Positions 17,042-26,068 of a stretch of 64,000 bases of DNA are shown piece by piece. A program made the translations under genes and the position numbers. A model generated the notes under the pieces. That model did not search any database and was not told the DNA's origin. It was given only the letters and a program-made list of their open reading frames with translations. This DNA comes from Tessaracoccus flavus (lineage in GTDB: Bacteria; Actinomycetota; Actinomycetes; Propionibacteriales; Propionibacteriaceae): NCBI RefSeq assembly GCF_001997295.1, contig NZ_CP019605.1, positions 1 through 64,000 of the forward strand, in the 5' to 3' direction. Each line of letters opens with the position of its first letter. The first letter of the stretch is position 1.

Positions 17042-17572
17042 ATGACCACGCCAGCTCTCGAGGCCGTCCTCGGCGACATCACCACTCAGCGGGTGGACGC
17101 CATCGTCAATGCCGCCAACTCGAGCCTGCTCGGAGGCGGAGGCGTCGATGGCGCCATCCATCGCGCGGCCGGGCCCGGACTGGTGGCCGACTGTCGTCAA
17201 CTCCGCATGACCGAGCTGCCGGATGGTCTGCCGACGGGGGAGGCCGTCGCGACCGACGCGCACCGCTTGCCCGCGCGCTGGGTGATCCACACCGTGGGGC
17301 CCAACCGGCACGCCGGGCAGAGCGACCCCGCGTTGCTCGCGGCCTGTTTCCGCAATTCGTTGACGCTCGCGTCCAGCCTGGGCGCTCGGAGCATTGCGTT
17401 GCCTGCGGTCAGCGCGGGCATCTACGGATGGGATGCGGACGAGGTGGCCCAGGTCGCCGTCGACGCGGTGCGATCAACCGAGGCCCCCGGGGTGGAGCTG
17501 GTTCGATTCGTGCTGTTTTCCGCGCGTCTGCTGGATGCCTTCAAGACTGCCCTCGCGCCCACCGCAGACTGA
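17042..17572 (+). CDS. Macrodomain protein (O-acetyl-ADP-ribose deacetylase-like)
   Basis: 176 residues. Macrodomain signatures are [28 protein letters not shown] near residue 20 and the ADP-ribose-binding loop [19 protein letters not shown] near residue 120. Family members (YmdB type) remove acetyl from O-acetyl-ADP-ribose or ADP-ribose from proteins. It sits nine bases after arfB and is probably cotranscribed. Confidence 0.9.
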   Translation: MTTPALEAVLGDITTQRVDAIVNAANSSLLGGGGVDGAIHRAAGPGLVADCRQLRMTELPDGLPTGEAVATDAHRLPARWVIHTVGPNRHAGQSDPALLAACFRNSLTLASSLGARSIALPAVSAGIYGWDADEVAQVAVDAVRSTEAPGVELVRFVLFSARLLDAFKTALAPTAD

Positions 17573-17763
17573 TCTCAGCACCAGACACGGGGGCACTTAC
17601 CCTCTGAGATTGCGCTCGGCGCCACCCCTGAGCGGGTGGTCACGCTGAGACCCCCCATCGAGCGTAAGTGTGGAGGGTTGAGGGCGACTATCCCCCTGCA
17701 CTTCTCGCCTCAGTTGGCGTGTGGCTTCGTGGCCCGGCGTAGGCTGACGGCAGGAGGTTCGCG

Positions 17764-17994
17764 ATGAGCGTCAAGAAGAAGTTTGAGAATCTGCCCGGGT
17801 GGCTGAAGGCCATCATGGCGGTCGGGGGCACGGCGGATGTGGTCCTGCGGGTGGTGGCGATGATCGACATCATCAAGCGCGACGCCACCGAGATCAACGG
17901 TCCCAAGAAGGTGTGGATTCCCGCCCTGAGCGCAGTGTCCTCGATGGGGATCCTCCCTGCCGCGTACTTCCGGTGGGGACGACGCAAGTACTGA
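17764..17994 (+). CDS. Small membrane protein
   Basis: 76 residues after an AGGAGG-like site (CAGGAGGTTCGCG). Two hydrophobic segments (AIMAVGGTADVVLRVVAMI and VWIPALSAVSSMGILPAAYF) end in a basic tail WGRRKY. The pattern resembles small PLDc_N-like actinobacterial membrane proteins, but the function is unknown. The 191 bases upstream hold no other gene I can support. Confidence 0.65.
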   Translation: MSVKKKFENLPGWLKAIMAVGGTADVVLRVVAMIDIIKRDATEINGPKKVWIPALSAVSSMGILPAAYFRWGRRKY

Positions 17995-18011
17995 GCCTGA
18001 TCCGCGCGGGG

Positions 18012-19181
18012 TCAGAGCACCGACTCGATCGCCCGCACGCCCAGAGCGGGACCTCCGGCCGACGCGAACGACTGCCTCAGCCTCTCCAGGCCTGACCTGT
18101 CGCCGTGACGGGCGGTGTCCGCTGCCGCGCGCACTGCTTCGACGGTGAACTCACGCCTGGGCAGCACCACGCCAGCGCCGAGTTCGGCGAGCCGGTAGGC
18201 GTTGAAGAACTGGTCGGCGCCCATGGGCGTCAGCACCGGCGGCACCCCCAGCGAGACGGCGTCGGTCGCCGTGCCGAACCCGCCGTGTGTGAAGCAGACA
18301 TCGGCGCGTTCAAGGATCTCCGTCTGCGGCACGAACGACCGAGCGATCACGTTCTCCGGCACCTCGCCGAGCCGGGCGAGTCCCTCGCGGCTGCCGGTTG
18401 TGAGCACCACGAGCGCGTCGGTGCCGGCGAAGGCGTCGGCGAGGGTGCGGAAGAAGGGCGTCCACGTGTTGAAGACGGTGCCCAACGTGCCGTAGATGAC
18501 AGGACCGTCGTGGCCCCGCACCCGCTCGATGGGGAACTCCGGATCGGGACGTCGTTGCGTGGGTGTCGGCCCGAGGAAGACCCCGCCGGGGAAGTCGTCC
18601 GGGTACGGCTGGTACTCGCGGGTGGCGACGGTGAGGTTGAGGGACGACGAGCGCATGCCCAGCAGGTCGATGATGTCGCCGACATCGGTCCCGAAGACGG
18701 CCGCGCCTGCGCCCGCCCCCGCCACCCGACGCAGGGCTGGGGTCCGCAGAAGGCGCCGGACTGGGGCGGGCAGCCCGACGGCGATGTCGGCGAAGTGGCG
18801 GGCGGTCCGGTCGTTCTGGAAGAACACGGGGCTCGCGAAAATCACCGGCCGGTCAACGGCCCGCTCAACCTCCGTCAGGTGCGGCTGCATGCCGGTGCCG
18901 ATCAGTGCGTCGTAGCGGGGGCCGAGGGTGATCATGGCGGCGGCCATGTCGGCGAAGAGCCGGCGTCCGTACCGGATCAGTTGCCGCGGTTCGGTCAGTG
19001 CGCCGTCGAGGTAGAACCCGAAGGGCAGCAGGGTCGCGCCGGCGCGCTCGACCCCTCCCCGGAAAGCCTCCCCCTGCAGGACATCGACGTGGTGTCCGCC
19101 ATCGACCAGGGCGCGGATGAGGGGGAGCGAGGGGTTGGCGAGGCCGAAGGCGGGCAGACCAGCCACGAGGATGCGTGCCAT
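18012..19181 (-). CDS. GT1-family glycosyltransferase (MGT/UGT type)
   Basis: 389 residues. The N-terminal Rossmann start MARILVAGLPAFGLANPSLPLIRAL and the C-terminal nucleotide-sugar site CFTHGGFGTATDAVSLGVPPVLTP...ADQFFNAYRL match macrolide/ceramide-type GT1 enzymes. The histidine of THGGFGT contacts the diphosphate. Acceptors in this group are lipids or small hydrophobic molecules. It is monocistronic and convergent with the gene at 17764. Confidence 0.85.
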   Translation of the reverse strand: MARILVAGLPAFGLANPSLPLIRALVDGGHHVDVLQGEAFRGGVERAGATLLPFGFYLDGALTEPRQLIRYGRRLFADMAAAMITLGPRYDALIGTGMQPHLTEVERAVDRPVIFASPVFFQNDRTARHFADIAVGLPAPVRRLLRTPALRRVAGAGAGAAVFGTDVGDIIDLLGMRSSSLNLTVATREYQPYPDDFPGGVFLGPTPTQRRPDPEFPIERVRGHDGPVIYGTLGTVFNTWTPFFRTLADAFAGTDALVVLTTGSREGLARLGEVPENVIARSFVPQTEILERADVCFTHGGFGTATDAVSLGVPPVLTPMGADQFFNAYRLAELGAGVVLPRREFTVEAVRAAADTARHGDRSGLERLRQSFASAGGPALGVRAIESVL

Positions 19182-19244
19182 GCGTCCACGATAGGCCCGC
19201 GACCGTATTCCTGCCGGGTGCCCTCGGATTCACGGGGCCAGGCG

Positions 19245-19271
19245 GAGGGCAACGAGTTCTGCGTCGTCTAG
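19245..19271 (+). pseudogene. Remnant of a VOC/glyoxalase 3' end
   Basis: The frame EGNEFCVV followed by a stop is the conserved last turn of VOC proteins. Its DNA matches over about 21 bases the same region of the VOC fragment ending at 32233. Nothing else of the gene is present. It overlaps the methyltransferase stop by three bases. Confidence 0.45.
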
Positions 19272-19942
19272 CGACCCACGGGACCGATCGGTGCGTCGGC
19301 CCTACGGGCGACGAGGAGATAGTCGCCGGCAAGGTCGTGCCACGGTCGGTCCCAACACACGAAGACGTCCTGAGTGAGGCGCCCCACTTCGCCGAGGAGC
19401 CGACCGACGTCCCAGGCGAGCGGGGTATAGCGCACGCCGCTGTCGATGTTGGCCACGTTGACGACGAGGTGCCCCTCCGGGGAGAGCAGGCCAAGGCACT
19501 GGGCCAGGATGCTGCGCAGGTCGCGCAGGTAGTCAGCGTAGGAACTGGCGCCCCGGTATCCCGACAGCGGATCTTCGGAGCCGTCGTCCGAGGCCATGTA
19601 CGGCGGCGACGTCAGCACCAGATCGAACGGGCCCTCCACGAGTCGAGTGAGGCGCCGAGCGTCGCCCTGGACGACGAGCGATGACGGGGCTGCAGCGGCG
19701 GCCGCAGCGCACCGCTCCGGCAGGAGTTCGACGCCCACCGCGCGCCGACCCATCGCCTCGGCCACCCGAAGCGTGGTCCCGAATCCCGCGAACGGATCGA
19801 GCACTCTGTCGTCGGGCTGGGTCAGGTCCTCCAGCACGGCGGCGACGAGTGCGCGGGAGAAGTGCACGTCCTCATCGGCTGACGGGTGTCGCTCGGCCAC
19901 GACGGTGTCATGCTCGACGAAGAGGTAAGGGCGAAGTCGCAC
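19268..19942 (-). CDS. DNA (adenine-N6 or cytosine-N4) methyltransferase
   Basis: 224 residues. SAM motif I is RVLDPFAGFGTTLRVAEAMGRRAVGVEL near residue 48, and the catalytic motif IV is LTSPPYMASDDG near residue 110, followed by a hydrophobic strand HLVVNVANI. Motif I precedes motif IV. No restriction enzyme gene is adjacent, so it looks like an orphan methyltransferase. It could modify DNA at a specific site; the target is unknown. Confidence 0.82.
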   Translation of the reverse strand: MRLRPYLFVEHDTVVAERHPSADEDVHFSRALVAAVLEDLTQPDDRVLDPFAGFGTTLRVAEAMGRRAVGVELLPERCAAAAAAAPSSLVVQGDARRLTRLVEGPFDLVLTSPPYMASDDGSEDPLSGYRGASSYADYLRDLRSILAQCLGLLSPEGHLVVNVANIDSGVRYTPLAWDVGRLLGEVGRLTQDVFVCWDRPWHDLAGDYLLVARRADAPIGPVGR

Positions 19943-20037
19943 TCCTGCATCGTAGGCCCCTGCTCACGGACGCCCAGCGCAGTTACTTGCCCAAAGTGAA
20001 TTGCATCTGAGGCAAGTGTTCGGATAGGTTGCGGTCC

Positions 20038-20472
20038 ATGGAACCTCACTCCCCGGAACACGCCTCCGCCATGCTCGACCAATTGCGCGACGATCGCGTC
20101 CGCCTGAACGCCATGACCGAGACCCCGTGGTGGGTGCCCATCGCTCTCGGCCTCATCACCGGCGTGTGGGTCGCCTCGCCAGCCGTCGGGGACCGAACCG
20201 TGGGCTACACCATGGCGCTGGTCAGCGTCGCGGTGCTCGTCCTCCTCGCGAGGAGGCAGATGGGCGTCAAACTCAGGATTTCTGGAGCATCCGTGTGGGT
20301 GCTCGCGGTGATCTGGCTGGCCATCACTTTGACCGCGTACTCCGTGGCCCTGGGACTGATCTCTCTCCAGCTGACCGCGTGGGTGGCAGTTCCCGCCCTC
20401 GCGGCGGCGGCGGTCACCGTCGGGATGGCGCGCTCCATCGACCGCCGAGCCCGTGCCGCGGCGGCGTCGTGA
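20038..20472 (+). CDS. Four-helix membrane protein paired with a winged-helix regulator
   Basis: 144 residues from ATG 20038. A soluble N-terminus (ASAMLDQLRDDRVRLNAMTET) is followed by four hydrophobic segments, e.g. VPIALGLITGVWVASPAV and SVWVLAVIWLAITLTAYSV. Its stop overlaps the GTG start of the regulator gene (GTGA). Such membrane protein plus small HTH pairs are common in Actinobacteria, with unknown function. Confidence 0.7.
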   Translation: MEPHSPEHASAMLDQLRDDRVRLNAMTETPWWVPIALGLITGVWVASPAVGDRTVGYTMALVSVAVLVLLARRQMGVKLRISGASVWVLAVIWLAITLTAYSVALGLISLQLTAWVAVPALAAAAVTVGMARSIDRRARAAAAS

Positions 20473-20804
20473 CTCAGGTCGAGGCTCGTTTCGATGAGCT
20501 GATCCATTTCCCCGCCCGGCTCCGGGTGTGCGGGCTGTTGCGCAACGTCGACGCTCTGGCGTTCCGCGTGCTTGAGGAGGCACTGCAGCTTCCCGCCCCG
20601 CAGGTGTCGCGGCACCTCAAGGCTCTGAGCGAAGCCGGCTACGTGACAGTGTCCAAGACCGCCTCCTCGGAGCGCTCTGATGCCCGACGGGTGGCGTGGG
20701 TGTGCCTGACACCCGCGGGCCGTCAGGCGCTCGATGGACACATGGCCGCCCTCGAACAGATCGTCGGCGGGTCTGCTGCTGCCCACGATGGATCGTCGGG
20801 GTAG
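20469..20804 (+). CDS. Winged-helix transcriptional regulator
   Basis: 111 residues starting at GTG 20469. ARFDELIHFPARLRVCGLL begins the domain; the recognition region LPAPQVSRHLKALSEAGYVTVSK and the wing RRVAWVCLTPAGRQAL are typical of the MarR/ArsR-like HTH_27 group. It is translationally coupled to the membrane protein before it and probably controls that operon. Confidence 0.8.
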   Translation: MTQVEARFDELIHFPARLRVCGLLRNVDALAFRVLEEALQLPAPQVSRHLKALSEAGYVTVSKTASSERSDARRVAWVCLTPAGRQALDGHMAALEQIVGGSAAAHDGSSG

Positions 20805-20817
20805 GTAGCATCAAGCC

Positions 20818-21465
20818 GTGACCGGGATGATCCTTTCCACCAACGTCGCCGTCTCCCAGCGCGACCCGGGTGGCGCCGACAGGGTGAGCGGCATCGACAA
20901 GCGACCCCAACCGTTCATCGACGTCCGCGCCCCAGGTCCGTCCTACGGTGACGGCTCGGGCGTCGACGGTGACACCGTCGGCGATTCCGCGCATCACGGG
21001 GGCGCCCAGAAGGCGGTGTATGCCTACGCCCGCGAGGAACTCGACTACTGGCAGGCCGAACTGGGCAGGGAACTGCCCAACGGCAGCTTCGGGGAGAACC
21101 TCACGACGGTGGGCCTGGACCTGGCCGCGATGCTGGTCAACCAGCGCCTCCACATCGGCACCGCCGTCCTCGAGATCTCCATCGTCCGGCAGCCGTGCCG
21201 GACGTTCGCGGCCTGGTTGGGGGAGCGTGGGTGGGTCAAGCGCTTCTCGCAGCGCGGGCGGTGCGGAGCCTATCTGCGGGTGATTGCGCCAGGCAGGATC
21301 ACGGCGGGTGACGTCATCGAGGTGGTTGGCCGACCCGAGCACGACATCGACATGCTGACGGCCTTCCGTGCGGCGCAAGGCGACAAGGAGGCCGCGCGCA
21401 GCGTCGTCGCGGCGAATTGCCTGCCTCCCCTCTACCACCGGCGCCTGGTCAAACTCGTCGACTGA
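20818..21465 (+). CDS. MOSC-domain protein (YiiM-like)
   Basis: 215 residues. SFGENLTTVGLDL, LEISIVRQPCRTFAAWL with the conserved cysteine, and GRCGAYLRVIAPGRITAGDVIEV define the MOSC fold. YiiM relatives bind molybdenum cofactor or detoxify N-hydroxylated compounds. The start lies 13 bases after the regulator stop, so it may belong to the same transcript. The start codon is a GTG. Confidence 0.85.
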   Translation: MTGMILSTNVAVSQRDPGGADRVSGIDKRPQPFIDVRAPGPSYGDGSGVDGDTVGDSAHHGGAQKAVYAYAREELDYWQAELGRELPNGSFGENLTTVGLDLAAMLVNQRLHIGTAVLEISIVRQPCRTFAAWLGERGWVKRFSQRGRCGAYLRVIAPGRITAGDVIEVVGRPEHDIDMLTAFRAAQGDKEAARSVVAANCLPPLYHRRLVKLVD

Positions 21466-21486
21466 CCCGCGCCACGGCAACAAAAG

Positions 21487-21517
21487 GGCCCCCGGGCGGC
21501 AGTGCCGCCCGGGGGCC
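21487..21517 (+). terminator. Terminator after the MOSC gene
   Basis: Perfect 15-bp arms 21487-21501 and 21503-21517 (GGCCCCCGGGCGGCA and complement), 22 bases after the MOSC stop. Confidence 0.85.
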
Positions 21518-21540
21518 GTCGAATCGCTTTCGTCAATAGG

Positions 21541-21571
21541 CCTGGGCCCGGTGCGATGCACCGGGCCCAGG
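21541..21571 (-). terminator. Terminator after the GH16 gene
   Basis: Perfect 14-bp stem (CCTGGGCCCGGTGC) with a GAT loop, 12 bases from the stop of the minus-strand GH16 gene. Confidence 0.85.
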
Positions 21572-21582
21572 AATGTGGTCGA

Positions 21583-24500
21583 TCAGTTCGCTTTGAACAT
21601 CACGATGTTGTTGACCACCCACTTGTTCTCCTGGGTGAAGTCGTACCTACCGGTCTTCTCGGACTTGACCGCGTTGTACACGGTGGTCCAGCGGTAGGTG
21701 CGGCAGCCGTTGCCGCCGGTGGCGGGGGTGTCGCACTCGGTGCGCCACTTGGTTCCGTCAGCGGCGGTCCACTGACCGTTGTGGCCCAGCGGGTTGGTGG
21801 CCCACTGTGCCCTGGTCATGTAGGGCAGGTAGGTCAGGTTGTTGAACGCCCAGCCCCGTTCGATGGTGAACGTGTTGCCGGTGCGCTTAACCACGGAGGC
21901 CCAGATTTCGGTGCGGCACCTCTGGGTCTGCGAGTAGGTCTCGCAGGTGGTCGACCACTGACGGCCGTTGATGGTGTGCAGTCCGGGCTTGGTGTAGGGC
22001 GCGGTGGGCACGAACACCGGGGTGGTCGGCTCGCTCGGCGTGGGCGTGGGCGTGGGCGTCGGCGTGACTACCTGGACCTCGTAGGCGCCGGCGTCGGCCG
22101 CCGCTCCGGAGGGCCTCGGGAGGCCACGCTGATCCTCGCTGAGGTCCGACTCGCCTGCCGCGTTGAGGGCGGGGCTAGCAGCAATCAGCGCGTGGGTGAG
22201 CGTCGGCCCGCCGTTGTCGGCAAGAGGCTCGAGGCCGGCATCATCGGTGACGACATCGGACTCGGCCGGCTTGCAGGTGTCATCCTGCAGGACGTTGCCT
22301 CCACCGGAGGTGGCGACCACAGTGCCTCCGCTCGCGTACAGCTCACACGCGTAACCGGGGTTTCCGGCCACGATGCTGTTGCTGAGATCGAGAGTCGGAC
22401 GCGTGTCGGTCCACGTGCCGAGGAAGATCGCCGACGGTGCGGCGTCGGGTCCACGGTTGTCGGTGATCGTCGAATGGTCGATCACCAGCGCGGCGTCCGT
22501 GTGGAAGATGGCTCCGCCGTGCCACCCGGCAGCGGAGTTACCGCTGATCGTCGAGTTGACGATGCTCAGATCGCCGGCGGTGCGGATGGCGCCACCGGTG
22601 TCGTTGCTGGAGTTGCCGCTGATCGTCGAGTTGACGATCGTCGTGGTGGAGCCGAGGAAGCCGTAGATTCCACCGCCGGACCAGTCGGCATGGTTGTCGG
22701 CCACAGTGCTGTCGACGAGGGTCAGCGTGCCGCCCTCACCGGTGTAGATGCCACCGCCTCCCTGCCAGAAGTCGCCGTTGTCGGTGGTCATCGTGTTGCC
22801 GTGCACGGCGACGGTGTCGAGGGTCAGCGCCCCGTTGTTCAGGATGCCGCCGCCCAACTGGTACGCCTGCCCGTCGGTGACGGCCAGGTTGTGGATCGTC
22901 ACCTCGCCGTTGGCCTCGACGATGAACACGCGGTCCCGGTCCGTGCCGCTGACGGTCACGTCGGAGGCGTCGGACGCATCCACGGTGAGTGCCTTGTTGA
23001 ACACGATGGGACCGGACGTGAGGCGGATCGTTTCCCCTGCGAGCGCATCGTCGAACGTGATGGTCGATCCTGCGCAGGCGGAGTTCACCGCGGCACGCAG
23101 CGAGCCCGCCCCGCTGTCGGAGGCTGTCGTCACCACGGGGTTGTCCGCGCAGGACAGCTTCAGCTGGTCGAGCATGATCGGCGCGCCCTGACCAGCGTCG
23201 AAGCGGATGGCGCTGATCGCGGTGCGATCCAGCGCGCCTTCTCCCTCGAAGCTGGCGAAGGGCACGGTGACCAGCTGCCACCCGGCGGCCGAGTCGGTGA
23301 ACGATGCGGTGTAGTCGTTGTCGACGGTGGTGGGCTGGTAGACCCGGACGTAGTCGAACAACGTCGACGCCGGCAGCTCGAGGTCCGGATCGATGGTGCC
23401 GCCGAAGTTGCCACCGATGGCCACGTTCATGAGCAGGAAGAACGGGTCGTTGTAGACCCATTCCTTGCCCTCGAGGAACGGGTCGTCCGGCGTGGCCGTG
23501 AAGAAGGGCTCACCGTCGAACAGCCACGTGATGCGATCAGGCATCCAGTCGATGGCGTACGTGTGGAACTCGCCCGCGACGGGGGCGCCGGTGTCGACCC
23601 AGCGGCCGTAGCTCTGGCCACCCGAGTAGCCGGGGCCGTGCAACGTGCCGAAGATCTCGTTGGGCAGGCGCCCCACGTGCTCCATGACGTCGATCTCGCC
23701 CGACTGCGGCCAGGCGACCTCGTCGATATCGGTGTCAAGCATCCAGAACGCCGGCCACAGACCGCCACCAGTGGGCACTTCGACGCGGGCTTCGATGCGG
23801 CCGTACTGCACTTCGTAGCGATCCTGCGTGATCAGGCGCGCGGAGGTGTACTCGCAGGATCCGTAGTAGCAGAGGTACTCCCCGCCGTCGGCGCGCCGCA
23901 CGGTGATGGCCAGGTTGCCGTCGCCGTCCATAGCGACGTTCTCGGGATCGAAGGTGTAGTACTGGCGCTCGTCATTACCCCAGCCCGGAATGCCCTTGAC
24001 GGTGCCGTCGCCGATCTCGGGGCGCCACAGGTCGGTGTTGGGGAGGGTGCCGGCGGCGCCGTCGAACTCGTCAGACCAGACGAGCGGCCAGTCGGCCGGC
24101 TCCTGGTTGGTGAACGCCGAGTTGGTCAGCGTGACGTCGACCTCGCTGCCGTCGCCGCGGCCGTAGTACCAGAACTGCATGGTCTCGGAGGAACTCCAGT
24201 CCTGGGCGCCAGCGAATTTGCGCCCGAACGTGGCGTCGCCAGAGGCGCGCAGCACGCCCTCGGCGGCGGTCTGGCCGGGCTGGGCGTCGGCGTCGTCGGG
24301 CTGCAGCACGACGCGCTCGATGTCGCCGCTCTCGGCCGACCACAGGAACGGCTCTGATTCGAAGTCCTCGATCAGGGTCGGGTCGACGCTCTCGTCATCG
24401 GTGATGAGGACGCGCGCCACCGGAGGCTGACCGATGCCGAGACCCTCCAGGAAGTCGAACAGCTCCACCTGGAACGCCCGGTCCCCCTGATGCTTGGCGT

Positions 24501-25401
24501 CGTCAAGCGTTGCCACTGAGAAGGTCTTCTGGGTCTCCCCGGGAGCGAAGATCAGCCGCCCCTCGACGGGGGTGTAATCCTCATCCGCTACCGCGTAGCC
24601 GATGCTGGTGCGGTAGGACACGCCAACCTCAGTATCGGCTGGCTTGCTCAGCCGAACCGTGATCGTGGCCGACTGGCCCTCGACCACCGAGTAGTTGATC
24701 GCGGAGAAGCCGGCGGTGAGGGCCCGCTCCGGGGCCTCGCCGTACACGGTGACGTCGTCGACGTAGTACGTCTGGGGCGCATCCGTGGTGATCGAGCCGA
24801 GTGCCCAGCCGTGGATCTCGGTGAGACCGAAGCCGTCATTTGGAGCGCCGTTGCCGATGTCCTTGCGGGACATGCTGGCGAACGGGAACTCCTTCAGCTG
24901 CCACCCGGTGAAGTCGTCGACGAAGGCCACGCTGAATCGCTCAGCGTCGTCGCGGTCGCCGGCCGGGTCGGTGCGGTTGTCGAGGACATCGACGAACAGG
25001 CTCGTGCCCGAGTTGTTGCCATACATCCAGAAGGAGATGCCCTCGTAGGCGCTCCAGTCCTCAGGCACCCACTGGTCCGCGGTCTCGTTGGTGAGGCTGT
25101 GGGTGAAGCCGGCGTACGAGACGACGTCGACGACGAGTTGGGCGACCGTGTTGGCCGCCGCAGCGCCGGGCACAGGAGCCGGCGGGGCATCGGTCGTCGT
25201 GAGGCTGACGGTGCTGTTCGGGTCCTGGAATGTGTTGTAGCCGACGGCCACCGAGCCGTCCTGCCCCTGGGGGAGCCCGGACTCGAAGTCTTCGACGACT
25301 ATGGGCGGCGGCGGTGCAGCCGATGCCATGGGAACGACGATCAGGGAGAGGCCCAGCGCGATCGCTAAACCCTTCCCGACCATCTTTGTACGGTCAATCA
25401 T
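21583..25401 (-). CDS. Giant secreted GH16 beta-1,3-glucanase with Calx-beta, beta-helix and novel C-terminal domain
   Basis: 1272 residues. Signal peptide 1-28; a carbohydrate-binding-like domain to ~230 (DFESGLPQGQ, TYYVDDVTVYG); a Calx-beta domain ~240-345 (VEGQSATITVRLSKPADTEV); a second binding-like domain; GH16 at ~470-730 with the ExDxxE catalytic motif GEIDVMEH (E569, D571, E574); another binding-like stretch (MLDQLKL). A right-handed beta-helix region ~790-1080 has STISGNS repeats. After a Thr-Pro linker comes a ~120-residue Cys/Trp-rich domain shared with the nucleotidase at 60271. The enzyme likely cleaves laminarin-type glucans outside the cell. The start is supported by AAGGAA seven bases before ATG 25401. 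Confidence 0.88.
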   Translation of the reverse strand: MIDRTKMVGKGLAIALGLSLIVVPMASAAPPPPIVVEDFESGLPQGQDGSVAVGYNTFQDPNSTVSLTTTDAPPAPVPGAAAANTVAQLVVDVVSYAGFTHSLTNETADQWVPEDWSAYEGISFWMYGNNSGTSLFVDVLDNRTDPAGDRDDAERFSVAFVDDFTGWQLKEFPFASMSRKDIGNGAPNDGFGLTEIHGWALGSITTDAPQTYYVDDVTVYGEAPERALTAGFSAINYSVVEGQSATITVRLSKPADTEVGVSYRTSIGYAVADEDYTPVEGRLIFAPGETQKTFSVATLDDAKHQGDRAFQVELFDFLEGLGIGQPPVARVLITDDESVDPTLIEDFESEPFLWSAESGDIERVVLQPDDADAQPGQTAAEGVLRASGDATFGRKFAGAQDWSSSETMQFWYYGRGDGSEVDVTLTNSAFTNQEPADWPLVWSDEFDGAAGTLPNTDLWRPEIGDGTVKGIPGWGNDERQYYTFDPENVAMDGDGNLAITVRRADGGEYLCYYGSCEYTSARLITQDRYEVQYGRIEARVEVPTGGGLWPAFWMLDTDIDEVAWPQSGEIDVMEHVGRLPNEIFGTLHGPGYSGGQSYGRWVDTGAPVAGEFHTYAIDWMPDRITWLFDGEPFFTATPDDPFLEGKEWVYNDPFFLLMNVAIGGNFGGTIDPDLELPASTLFDYVRVYQPTTVDNDYTASFTDSAAGWQLVTVPFASFEGEGALDRTAISAIRFDAGQGAPIMLDQLKLSCADNPVVTTASDSGAGSLRAAVNSACAGSTITFDDALAGETIRLTSGPIVFNKALTVDASDASDVTVSGTDRDRVFIVEANGEVTIHNLAVTDGQAYQLGGGILNNGALTLDTVAVHGNTMTTDNGDFWQGGGGIYTGEGGTLTLVDSTVADNHADWSGGGIYGFLGSTTTIVNSTISGNSSNDTGGAIRTAGDLSIVNSTISGNSAAGWHGGAIFHTDAALVIDHSTITDNRGPDAAPSAIFLGTWTDTRPTLDLSNSIVAGNPGYACELYASGGTVVATSGGGNVLQDDTCKPAESDVVTDDAGLEPLADNGGPTLTHALIAASPALNAAGESDLSEDQRGLPRPSGAAADAGAYEVQVVTPTPTPTPTPSEPTTPVFVPTAPYTKPGLHTINGRQWSTTCETYSQTQRCRTEIWASVVKRTGNTFTIERGWAFNNLTYLPYMTRAQWATNPLGHNGQWTAADGTKWRTECDTPATGGNGCRTYRWTTVYNAVKSEKTGRYDFTQENKWVVNNIVMFKAN
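21586..21990 (-). other. Coding segment for the shared Cys/Trp-rich C-terminal domain, copy in GH16
   Basis: Two tandem ~55-residue repeats, each of the form W-x-T-x-C ... CRT-x-x-W ... W-x-[FV]-NN: first RQWSTTCETYSQTQRCRTEIW to GWAFNNLTYL, then TKWRTECDTP to NKWVVNNIVMF. The DNA is nearly identical to 60310-60690. I know no family name for it; a wall- or glycan-binding role is inferred from its terminal position in two different exoenzymes. Confidence 0.8.
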
Positions 25402-25790
25402 TGCGGGATTCCTTTCCGGGGGGCAGCTGTGACCCCCATATGGGCACCGCTTCGCCGGCGAGGCGATGCGGTGTAGGTGAAGGCGCCGAAGGCGACAGCC
25501 GCCCCCGCTATCAGGGCAGATGGGCTGAAGGGTTGACCGTTGAGAGACATCGCGATCAGAAAGGCGGTCATGACAATCAATACCAAACCCCATAGTGCAG
25601 TGAGCACCACCAGCGGTATCGCCCAGCGCGAGCGCGGTTGCTTCGGCATGTTCGCACCGTAGCCGGTGGTCACGGGAGCGTCGCCGGCTGGGTTAACCCA
25701 GGCTCGGGCGGGATCGGGAAGTGGATCGTTGATCCACCGCCCGGTGATCGGGTCGAACCGCTCTTCCGCGGGCGGCATTACGCGTTCCAT
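25398..25790 (-). CDS. Small membrane protein overlapping the GH16 gene
   Basis: 130 residues from ATG 25790. The N-terminus (EERFDPITGRWINDPLPDP) is proline-rich and cytosolic-looking; two hydrophobic segments follow (WAIPLVVLTALWGLVLIVMTA and SALIAGAAVAFGAFTYTA). The stop overlaps the GH16 start (ATGA), so the two are cotranslated, though the coupling may only reflect packing. Function unknown. From 25791 to 26068 I see no gene that I can support. Confidence 0.6.
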   Translation of the reverse strand: MERVMPPAEERFDPITGRWINDPLPDPARAWVNPAGDAPVTTGYGANMPKQPRSRWAIPLVVLTALWGLVLIVMTAFLIAMSLNGQPFSPSALIAGAAVAFGAFTYTASPRRRSGAHMGVTAAPRKGIPQ

Positions 25791-26068
25791 GGGCCCAGTC
25801 TGACAGCGGGCCAGCCCTCTCGGACCCTGCAGCTGGGAACACCCCGCCCGTCGGAGTGGGTCCATGCCGCGAAACCAGATCGGGCTCCGGAGCCAAACGA
25901 CCCGATGTCTGCCGACACCGCTTCCCACGAGGTGAGGCTCGGACCTGAGGAGCTGAGTGCGCTCACGGCCCGACGGAGGGCTGCACAGCCAAGGATGCAA
26001 ACCACGCAGTGACAGCGACCAGCGAAAGCAGACCTGGGGCCACCGTGGGCCACAGTCGCTTGGCGACG

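Noticed and set aside
21502..24357. Long plus-strand open frame (951 codons) opposite the GH16 gene
   Set aside because: It is the antisense of the GH16 gene; composition is Val/Gly/Arg-rich with no domain, while the minus strand has clear catalytic motifs.
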